Source: Jimgerdemannia flammicorona (taxonomy: Eukaryota > Mucoromycota > Endogonomycetes > Endogonales > Endogonaceae). From it: 15,594 nucleotides of DNA. The stretch lies in NCBI GenBank assembly GCA_003990745.1, contig RBNI01003571.1, positions 1-15,594 of the forward strand, written 5' to 3'. The position numbers were made by a program, and so were the translations under genes. The notes under the pieces were generated by a model that ran no database searches, was not told the origin of the DNA, and saw only the letters and a list, made by a program, of their open reading frames with translations. Positions 8,413 to 15,594 of the stretch are shown here, piece after piece (the first letter of the stretch is position 1; each line of letters starts with the position of its first letter).

Positions 8413-9970
8413 CTACCTGCTCCTCTTTGTGTTCTTTATCCTCTTCTTGGATAATTCTTCTGCTGATGTTCCTGGATGGCCTTTCCACAGGTCTCTTCCT
8501 TTTCTCTGCTGGGTAAACTGTTTTTTGGGAGGTGACCTTATAAGGTACAAGTCTAGGTTACTATAGTCTTTGCTATTGCTTGCTTCCTCAAAATCTTCCA
8601 CAGGATGGGCTTCAGTCTTCTTGTACTGAGTGTAATTCCTTCAGTTTGGTGGTTCTGAGTCCCTTCAGTCACTTCTTTTGTTGTCATATTCAGTGGCATA
8701 GTGTCCAAATTGTCCACAGTAGAAGCATTGGACTTGGGCTCTGTCTTGGATAGGATATCTTCTTTCTTGGTGATAACCCCTGTTATCTCTTGGCAGATAA
8801 CCTTAGCTCCTCTGTGGTGGGTATCCTCTATTGTCTTGATAGCTCTGGTTTTTATGTATAGTGAGTTTTTCAATCTGTCCAACCAATTAGTCTAACTTGG
8901 AGCTGAGGTCCTGGATTTTGTTTCTGTCCTTCTTTCCTTCCTTGGCTGGCCTTCTTTCTTTGGATCTTTCTTGTCCTTGAAAGAGTCCTTGTAGGGCTTT
9001 GATCAGGATGTCTTCTTTCTCTTCTTTTCTGTCATGATCACTCCAGGTAGTTCCTTGTCTGATATCAAAGAATCCTTGAGCTGCATCCACTTGCTCTTTG
9101 GACCTTCTGATGCCTAGGGTGCAGACATGCTGGACAATGTTTGGGAGAATTCCATTCATGAAGATCATTGGACCAATGATGTCCTGGTTGGTGGCATTGA
9201 ACCCAGTAGTATGCATTCTCTTCTGGATTCTTATAAAGAAGGCTCTGGGTGATTCTCTAAGATTCATCTTCATTCCCATAATAGATTTCTGAGCCTTGTA
9301 GTGGGTTTCATTTCCTGCATACTTTTCAATGGACCAGTAGACCATGGCCTCATATTGTAGCTCATCAGACATTGCTGCTTATATCTGTCTTGCTAGTTCT
9401 GAATCTTGGTCATTTGCTGTTCAATAAAAATTCCTCTAGCTGGTTCTCTGAGCTGAGCTTTGTAGATGGCAATTTTTCTTTCATCTGAGAGATTCCTCAA
9501 GGCTGCGATTCCTTCAATTCCATCAAGGAATTCTCTGGGGTCTTCCTTGGATATTCTGCAAAGGTTGGCAATGAGGTGGCCATTTCATCATCACTTCCTT
9601 CTGATTCTAGTTCTGGTTTGGATTCTGATTCTGATTCACTTTCTGAGCTGTCACAGGAGATAGGGGTGCTTGGGTATCTTGAGGATAGTGTTCTAGACAT
9701 TAGATAAAGTGGGATAGGTCTAGGTATTCTTGTAGGAGCTACTTCCAGCTCTGCAAGGGGGTGTGGTAAAGGTTCTGTTGGTGAAATTGGTGGGGCTGAT
9801 CTGGGGCATCTGGCTGTAAGGTCTTGGGTTCATGTGATAAGGTCTTCTAGTTCTTGTGCAAGTTCTCTAAAATCTCTAGCAGGGCTGCCTGTATTGTCTG
9901 GTTGATCTGGTTGGGGATTTCGGGCTATACTGTCTTCTGGTTCTGGTTGGGATCCTTCTGATACTGGGTA
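8413..9970 (-). pseudogene. Gag: acidic N-terminus, capsid and CCHC knuckle, broken
   Basis: Gag forms the virus-like particle and packages RNA. Part 9497-9970 encodes a polar N-terminus with a Glu/Leu-rich helix (E-L-A-Q-E-L-E-D-L) and a Ser-Glu repeat (S-E-S-E-S-E-S-E, about 9615-9650). After frameshifts near 9570 and 9372, frame 8413-9372 carries a retrotransposon-Gag-like capsid region, including Y-W-S-I-E-K-Y-A-G and S-P-R-A-F-F-I-R-I-Q-K-R-M, open from 9372 to 8887. It is followed by a basic Arg/Lys segment, then a nucleocapsid knuckle C-F-Y-C-G-Q-F-G-H-Y-A-T-E-Y (8686-8727) in the same frame. The last ligand should be Cys but is Tyr, explained by TGT to TAT. In-frame stops lie between capsid and knuckle and after it. 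Start codon unclear. Confidence 0.85.
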
Positions 9971-10140
9971 ATTGGCAAGTCTTGAAGTAATTACTTATCT
10001 TTCTGTCCAGATGCTGGTGATAACTGGTTCTCCTGTAGTAGCAGAGATTGGTGTTGTATCAAATATATCCAGTTGGACTGTGGGTTCTTAAGAGCTGAAA
10101 AGTCACATCGATTTGAAATCTACTCAGTTGAGCCCCCAAA
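9971..10140 (-). other. 5' leader with primer-binding region next to the 5' LTR
   Basis: Minus-strand sequence directly after the 5' LTR begins TTTGGGGGCTCAACTGAG (10123-10140). A TGG two bases from the LTR is the expected start of a tRNA primer-binding site, but the rest does not match the initiator methionine tRNA commonly used in fungal elements, and I could not assign a tRNA. The word TGGGGGCTCAA also occurs inside the 3' LTR at 1288-1298 as a direct, not inverted, repeat, so it gives no evidence of self-priming. The remainder of the leader holds no clear open frame and leads into Gag. Confidence 0.5.
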
Positions 10141-11430
10141 TGTAACATGCCTGGCTCAATGGAGGCAAATTACAAAGTTGGGAGTTAATGTAGTTTGGCT
10201 TGAGCCCCTAGTTACTTTGTTAAAAAGCAACAAAATATCTAAGATTCCTGAGGTCCTTGTTGGTATTTAGTGGTACAATAGTCAAAAGCTGGATATCTGT
10301 AAGCAATTCTGGCAATTTCCTTATTGGGACAGTTCTCTGGGTATAGTGGCAATTTGTATGTAAATGGGTTTCCTTCTTGGGTCAACTGGAAATGCCACAA
10401 TTTGTATAGTGTGATGATCTCTGCATGTAACGGTTTAGCAATTTAGTGGTTCTCCTTCTTGGAGAGTGGTGATCTCTGTATGATGATCTCTATGTAGTAT
10501 GATGATTTCCAAAAGTATGCAATTTCTGATGGATAACTCAATTTGGCTCACTGAGAATTGTATGGCATAGATTCTCCTTACTGGGAATAATACTGGCAGC
10601 AGTTTCTTTTGTATCAGCTCACTGGGAACAATGGATAACTCAGTGGATAACTCAGATGCTGTAGTTTCTTCCTAAATCAGTAGCTCTTCTGGGAATGCAG
10701 TGGTGTAGATTCTTCTGAATCGGTAGCTTTAACTAAGAATGTGGCAGACAGCTTAGAAGCAGCAGATGATGCAGATTTGGCTTCAACTGGGAATACTACT
10801 CAGATGGTATGGATTCTCCTGAATTGGTGGCTTTAACTGGGAAATAGGCTGATAGCTTAGAAAAGGTCTCTTGGCAAAGTTGTGTCAAAGACTGGCTTTA
10901 TTTGTGCAAACAGATCACTGTGAAGTTGTATCAGAAACTGGCTTATTGCAAGAAAGGTGGGCTCTCTGGGAATGCAGTAAAGTTCTTCACTGAACTTGGT
11001 GGAAAACTGGGATTCTTCAGGCTTAGTCTGGCAAGTGTACCAATAATTCCAAAGGTGGTGAAGTTCTTCACTTGAACTTGGTTAAGCTTTGTATTGGAAA
11101 GTGGACCAGAGTAGAAAGGAGACCAATGCTCAATCTTTAGAGGCTTCTTGGTATTTGTATTTCAGCTGAGGTTTATTCACTCTTTCTCTTGGGTAATTTA
11201 TGCAAGTTGGTTACTATCTGGTTACTATGTGGCTAACTATAGATCTGCTACTTATGGCAGGTGTACAGAGTCTGTACAGGTAAACAGACCTTATCTGGTA
11301 TGTTCTGCTAATTATACAGTTTCTACAGCAATGGTTGCTGCTTACTATGCTGTGTGTTCACATCATCTGACTAATTGTTCATATCATCTAGCTAAGGTAT
11401 AATTCAGATGGTATATCTTGGTTTGTCACA
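10141..11430 (-). repeat. 5' LTR of the younger element
   Basis: Direct repeat of 1220-2576, 1290 bases, beginning TGTAACATGCC and ending TTTGTCACA on the plus strand, so the minus-strand termini are TGTGACA and GTTACA. It should hold the promoter for the minus-strand transcript, but no core promoter element could be assigned with confidence. It contains one copy of the 18-base unit that is expanded in the partner. A plus-strand frame at 11148-11402 lies inside the repeat and is not taken as a gene. Confidence 0.93.
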
Positions 11431-11434
11431 ATAT
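11431..11434. repeat. Probable target-site duplication, right copy (atat)
   Basis: Right-hand partner of the duplication at 1216-1219, immediately after the 5' LTR of the minus-strand element. It differs from the left copy by one C/T transition, in line with the decay of the surrounding older copy. Confidence 0.5.
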
Positions 11435-12085
11435 ATTATATTTCTTAAGTATATCTCAGATTTGTATTCTGAGATAAAATTAGTATTGGTATATTATTTA
11501 TAGCTTTTCTTCTTATTTATCTATTCTTGGTGAGCCTTCTTATATTCTTGTTAGATGAGATCTTCTTATACTTTGATGGTTGTGAGAACTTACTTTAGGA
11601 TATAGTTCCTTAGTATACTCTTTTTCAGATTTATTAAAATTATTTAGAAAATATATCAATATTATTGTGAGCTTTAGATAATAGTGATTTTGTAATTATA
11701 TAGAATAAGGATCCAGCAGACAAGAATCCTAGTAGATTTCTTATAGTTGAATAACTATTTGAGAGCAGTATAGTTAGTTATTAGAGTAAATCTTTTTCTG
11801 ATAAGATAGTACTTTAATATAGTAACTACTCATATAATTACAAGACATTCTAGTTTGGTACTACTATAGTTAGCTTGCTGCTAGTGAGTAGCTCAGCTTA
11901 TATAAGCTATTATATAGTACTGTTAATTAGGTCCTTTTTTGACTAAGACTGCCCTAAAATTATCTTTAGAGATATTTATATGTATACAAGATAAATGGTT
12001 TCTGTAGATTGGGTTATATAAAGACTGGTACTGTAGTTATGCAATGCTAAAGTTCTCGGAAAGCTAATTCTTGTAGTTCTATCTA
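11431..12085 (-). pseudogene. Older copy: integrase finger and RNase H remnant
   Basis: Aligned to 3991-4650 of the younger copy. Shared words include AGATGAGATCTTCTT and ATATAGTTCCTTAG on the plus strand, and the RNase H end is recognisable from the TTGAATAACTATTTGAGAG stretch near 11747. Stops are present in all frames. Confidence 0.8.
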
Positions 12086-13085
12086 TTTATAGAGTACTTC
12101 TTTTATAAGAAGAATTCAAATTAGAGTAGTAATTTCTGCAAAGATCTTGATAAATCTTCTATAGTAAGATACTAACATCAGAAATAATAGTATTTTCTTC
12201 TGAGTCTTGAGTACTGATCAGTTATTGATCTTCTCAGATTTCTTTAAGTCTATATGAGTTTCTTTTTTAGAAATAATAAATTCAAGAAATTTGAGTTTGT
12301 ATTTTTCAGAGTAGCATATCTTATCATTGAGTCTCAGGTAGTTCTTATAGATGAGCTAGAAGAATTCTTCTAGGTGATATAGGTGTTCTTTGAAATTTGT
12401 TAAATAGATGTTGGAATTACCTATATATATAATTAGACAGTAGTAGATCAATAGTATATAGACTGAGTTCATTATTCTCTAGAAGGTTGGGGATATATTA
12501 CAGAGTCTAAAGAGTATTCAGAATATTCAAATAATTTTCCTAGAGCAAGAAAAGCTGTTTTCTGAATCTTTTTGAGATCTATGAGAATTTTATAAAATTC
12601 TATAAAAAGATCTATACTACTGAAATATCTGATATTCTTTAATTAGTCTAAGAGGTCATCAATTCTAGACAAGGAGTAGGCATTATTTTCTATTACTGAG
12701 TTGAGCTTTCTGTAATCTACACAGAATCTCTATCCTCCTTTCTTAGATACAATGAGTATAGGGCTGGTCTAGAGACTAGTAGAGGGTCGGATAACTCTAT
12801 TGTTTAAGGATTTCTGAATATATTTCTTCTTGAATATCTTTAAGTGATAGGGTATTCTATAAGACTTCAGCTAGATAGGTATTATATTTTTTATTATTTA
12901 TACTATAGTGGTATGATGGATTATATGACAGGTTGTCATAGTTTGTAGTAAAGATATTTCTATATTTATAAAGAAGTTCTACTAGTTGCTACTATTGCTG
13001 AGGTATCAATTCTTCTCTAATGTTTACTTTTCCCTAGATTGTAGAAAAGTCTTTCCTTTCTTCTAGGACCTTTTGCCATTTTCTA
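12086..13085 (-). pseudogene. Older copy: reverse transcriptase remnant
   Basis: Aligned to about 4650-5660 of the younger copy. The catalytic Y-I-D-D codons correspond to 12416-12427, which now read Y-I-G-N on the minus strand: both catalytic Asp residues are lost, one by an A-to-G and one by a G-to-A change. The sequence TTCTCTAGAAGG near 12475 gives an in-frame TAG at the same codon as TAG 5047-5049 in the younger copy, and a TAG near 12090 matches TAG 4651-4653. Confidence 0.85.
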
Positions 13086-13900
13086 ATAGATTTAGTTTAT
13101 AAACTTCTCTGTATATCTGATTGAGTTAGAGTATCAGATAGTCTATGATAGTTTCTTTTGATAGAATAAGACTATCTCAGCTTTGCTTGATTGTTCAAGA
13201 GTACACAGAGTTCATTTTATCAGAAAATATATATCCATCTATATCCAGGTTCTTGAGATTTTATTTGGTTTGAAGAATAAGTTCCTGGGGTCCAGTGGTG
13301 TAAAGATTTCAAAGATGGTGTACTCTTCTAGTTCTAGGATAAGTTTCTTGAGAAGTTTGACTAATTGGTACTTTACTTGTTGAGAAGCATTCTTCTTAAA
13401 GTAGTTGACTTAAAGGAGATATACTTCCTTTTTATCTGAGCTTTCAAATTCTTTAGTCTGCCTTATTCCTTAGATCAGTTCAAAGATTTTCTGAAATTGG
13501 GGTGTTTTAACCTTTATAAAGACTGCTTGAAAATTTTTCTCTTCTTATAAATTTAAATATATTCAATATTACTGTTTTTCAAGATGACCTTGATTTTATT
13601 TATATATTATTAGTCTATTATTTCTTCTTCTATAGTAATTTCTTATTTGATAAGTCCAGATATTGAGGTTAGTTAAATATAAGCTTCTTGGAGTAGCTAT
13701 ATAACAATTTCTATACCAAAAGTACTGTGCTTTTAGGACTGATAGTATCATCTTAGATACTGTAAATATTATAGTCATTATCTTCCTGATGAGCTTTTGT
13801 TGAGGGTCTGGTTTCAGAGTATAGTAGGATATATAGTATAATATCTTTACTGAGAGCAGGCTGTCCTTGGGCAGAAGCTTCTATAGTTGTGAGTCTCTAT
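13086..13900 (-). pseudogene. Older copy: dUTPase and following domain, heavily decayed
   Basis: Aligned to about 5660-6470 of the younger copy. On the minus strand motif 1 reads E-D-N-D-Y-N-I instead of E-D-V-G-Y-D-L. Motif 2 reads S-I-S-G-L-I (13649-13666) instead of S-R-S-G-L-A. Motif 3 keeps I-I-D followed by two stops and Y-I. The dUTPase is therefore the same inherited domain as in the younger copy, now dead. The unrecognised domain at 13086-13480 is recognisable mainly at the DNA level. Confidence 0.8.
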
Positions 13901-14169
13901 ACTCTAATATTAAGATATAGTTATCTAGCTATAGTAGAGGGATCTTAGAGATAGTTAATTTCTTAACTTCTAGTGGAATCTAGGACTTCTATGAAGTTGA
14001 TAATATCTTTTATCTATTTTTAATAAGTTATATATCTAATGAGATCTAGGATATTATCTTTTAGATTATAGATCTTAAGTGTCCTTTTGGTAGATTTCTT
14101 AGCTTAGTTTCTTTTGATCTTAGTTCTGTCAACTTCTCTCTTAAGCATATATACTATTATATCTAGTAC

Positions 14170-14610
14170 TCTCAACATATCAAATCAAAGATCCAATTTG
14201 ATTTGAGTTTTAATTTAAACTCTATTTTTTAAAATATAATAACTTGATAAAAATATGTTCAAATTTAATGATCTTTATTCTGTTAGATTTCTCTCTATAT
14301 ATAAGAGAAATCTAATAAGCTAAAGATTTTTAAATTTGGATATATCTTTATCTAGTTATTATATTTTGAAAAATATATTCAAATCATACCCTTAATTAAA
14401 TTTGAATATAATTCAATTCAAACTTAATTTAAATTAAAAAATTCCCTTTAATTAAAATTGATTTGATTTATTTGGAATTACTAATAATATCTTAGCTAAG
14501 GTATATCTTCTCATTACTTAGAAGTACTATTTTCAGTTATTAACTTTTTACTATTTTAGAAATTTGTAATCTTCTCTATTAAGATAGAGAGAAGAGTAGT
14601 TAAGGACTAT
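14170..14610. mobile_element. AT-rich insertion in the older copy, probably a palindromic MITE-like element
   Basis: Homology to the younger element breaks near 14170 (its 6763) and resumes near 14610 (its about 6940), leaving roughly 440 bases in place of about 180. The block is extremely AT-rich and built around a large inverted repeat (14224-14374). Less perfect inverted similarity, with TCAAATCAA-type words, extends further out on both sides, to about 14178 and 14475. No open frame. The exact ends and target duplication could not be fixed, so a non-autonomous DNA transposon is an inference. Confidence 0.55.
14224..14374. repeat. Large palindrome, arms 71 bases with a 9-base loop
   Basis: Arms 14224-14294 and 14304-14374 are reverse complements at about 59 of 71 positions with no gaps, centred at 14299. 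The inner 12 bases (TTAGATTTCTCT and AGAGAAATCTAA) pair perfectly around the loop CTATATATA. The arms differ mainly by transitions. Confidence 0.85.
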
Positions 14611-14617
14611 ACCTTAG
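14494..14617. repeat. Second inverted repeat near the right end of the insertion
   Basis: CTAAGGTATA near 14496-14505 and TATACCTTAG at 14608-14617 are perfect 10-base inverted repeats about 100 bases apart, with a further weak hairpin at about 14572-14594. The 12-base word AGCTAAGGTATA at 14494-14505 also occurs near the end of both LTRs (about 2537 and 11391). Confidence 0.5.
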
Positions 14618-15175
14618 TACAGATGAAATGACCTCTTATTTTGCCAATATAGTGGTTGTTTCTTAGTATATAGTTATCTATATAATAAATACTAGAGATG
14701 CTGATTTGAGATGTTTTTATTTCTCTTACTCATCTAATAAATAGTATTAATAGTAGTAGTTTTAGAGAGAGTGGAAGATTATCTAATACTGGTATCTTTT
14801 TAGCTAAAAGACTCTTTTCTGATATATTTCTTATCTTAGGATAATGATAACTATACTTAGTCCTTCAGTATTTCAGAAATCATCATCTTTCTAGTAGTAT
14901 CTAGTGAGAATCATCTTAGAAAATAAGTTAAGAGAGTTTTTTCTAAACAGAAACCTTTTGTTCAGAGGTTACTTCATCAAATATTTCTTAATCTCAGATT
15001 GCTTATACTTCTATTACTTTAGTTATAGATATCTTCAGAGAGTAGTTACTTTTTCTTTCTTTTTCAATATACAGAACAGACTGTACTAGACAAATTCTTT
15101 GTTCTAATGATTTTAGAGGAATGTTCAAAATACTTATATCTTTTTCAATATCTAGCTATAATATTTGAACTCTAC

Positions 15176-15594
15176 ATTTCTCCTCAAGTAAAGTTACATT
15201 ATGAAGAACTACTTGAATCTAACTTATAGACATTAGAATTATAGTGAAGAGAAAAACTATAATTGAAGTTCAATGTCTATATATTTGGGAAGAGAAAAAG
15301 ATATAAGAAGAGTGAATATGATAAATAAAACTGGCCCAGAACCAATGATATATAAAACAAAAATCAAGATATATAGAAGATGAGAGAGAGAGAGATAGTG
15401 AAAATGAGTATATGTACTGAGTATATATATAAAGTATATATATGAAGTATTTGGGTAAAACTATATATAATATGATATATATATATATATTAGACAGTAT
15501 GGTAGAGAGACATTTCCTAGCTAATACAAAAGTGAGTATATTGGTATCAAGGATCTATATTATATCAAACCCTTACACTGTCTATTTTTTTTTT
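15176..15594. other. AT-rich flank with hairpins and microsatellites, no gene seen
   Basis: No similarity to the retroelement and no convincing open frame. A (GA)7 tract lies at 15382-15395 and an (AT)8 tract at 15475-15490. A two-step hairpin pairs 15225-15234 with 15272-15281 (10 bases, perfect) and 15237-15244 with 15257-15264 (8 bases, perfect). TAGACAGT at 15491-15498 is inverted as ACTGTCTA at 15577-15584. The window ends in a T run. Confidence 0.6.

Larger units (their letters stand above)
1220..11430 (-). mobile_element. Ty3/Gypsy LTR retrotransposon with dUTPase, nearly full length but mutated
   Basis: Two direct repeats of about 1.3 kb flank a 7.56 kb interior that encodes, on the minus strand, Gag, protease, dUTPase, reverse transcriptase, RNase H and integrase in that order. 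Integrase after RNase H places it in Ty3/Gypsy and not Ty1/Copia. The integrase shows D,D-35-E and a GPY-type motif; no chromodomain was recognised. The LTR ends are TGT...ACA with C/T variation. The copy sits inside an older relative in the same orientation. The two LTRs differ at roughly 10 percent of positions over the first 200 bases, nearly all transitions, so either the insertion is old or it has been mutated by a repeat-directed process. Every coding domain is interrupted, so it is probably non-autonomous now. Confidence 0.95.
11431..15175 (-). mobile_element. Older Ty3/Gypsy copy, main fragment right of the nested insertion
   Basis: From 11431 the sequence resumes the older copy exactly where 1219 stopped and follows the younger element from about its 3991 to about 7500, in the same order: integrase finger, RNase H, reverse transcriptase, unrecognised domain, dUTPase, linker. 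It is far richer in A and T. Changes are mostly CA-to-TA, TG-to-TA and other transitions. No open frame of useful length survives. Protease, Gag and 5' LTR are absent, as homology fades at about 15160-15175. One block, about 14170-14610, has no counterpart of equal length in the younger copy and is an insertion. The right end abuts AT-rich DNA. Confidence 0.9.

Noticed and set aside
11148..11402. 84-codon plus-strand open frame
   Set aside because: Inside the 5' LTR; the equivalent in the other LTR is disrupted by the 18-base repeat expansion, so no coding constraint is seen.
15382..15491. Regular repeats that might suggest a CRISPR or satellite array
   Set aside because: They are simple GA and AT microsatellites without spaced repeat units.

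Overview
This window is almost entirely transposable-element DNA, most likely from a filamentous fungus. The evidence for a fungus is indirect. The elements carry fungal-style Ty3/Gypsy polyproteins, and they are decayed almost entirely by C-to-T and G-to-A transitions, as in repeat-induced point mutation or cytosine deamination. C-rich DNA also abuts very AT-rich DNA abruptly. No intact host gene, tRNA or rRNA was recognised, so the species cannot be named.

Layout. Positions 1 to about 755 are strongly C-rich and G-poor, with a possible relic of a proline-rich coding region. From about 752 to 1219, and again from 11431 to about 15175, lies one old, 5'- and 3'-truncated, very AT-shifted copy of a Ty3/Gypsy element in minus orientation. 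It is split by a second, better preserved copy of the same family, also in minus orientation, at 1220-11430 (LTRs 1220-2576 and 10141-11430, interior 2577-10140). The two flanks of the younger copy, aligned to its own interior, overlap by only four bases, the expected mark of a target duplication. The older copy also carries an AT-rich palindromic insertion (core 14224-14374). From about 15175 to the end the DNA is AT-rich, with microsatellites and hairpins.

The younger element reads on the minus strand: 5' LTR, primer-binding region, Gag (acidic N-terminus, capsid, one CCHC knuckle), aspartic protease (DTGA), a long linker with a Cys/His cluster and acidic repeats, a dUTPase domain with all five signature motifs, a second unrecognised domain, reverse transcriptase (YIDD), RNase H, integrase (HHCC finger, exact D,D-35-E, GPY motif), an acidic tail whose stop codon lies in the polypurine tract, then the 3' LTR. 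Every domain is broken by in-frame stops or frameshifts, so the copy is not expected to be autonomous. Most stops are one transition away from CAG, CAA, CGA or TGG.

The most interesting point is the dUTPase between protease and reverse transcriptase. That position differs from the lentiviral one (between RNase H and integrase) and the betaretroviral one (upstream of protease). The same domain is recognisable in the much older copy, so it is a family trait and not a one-off capture.
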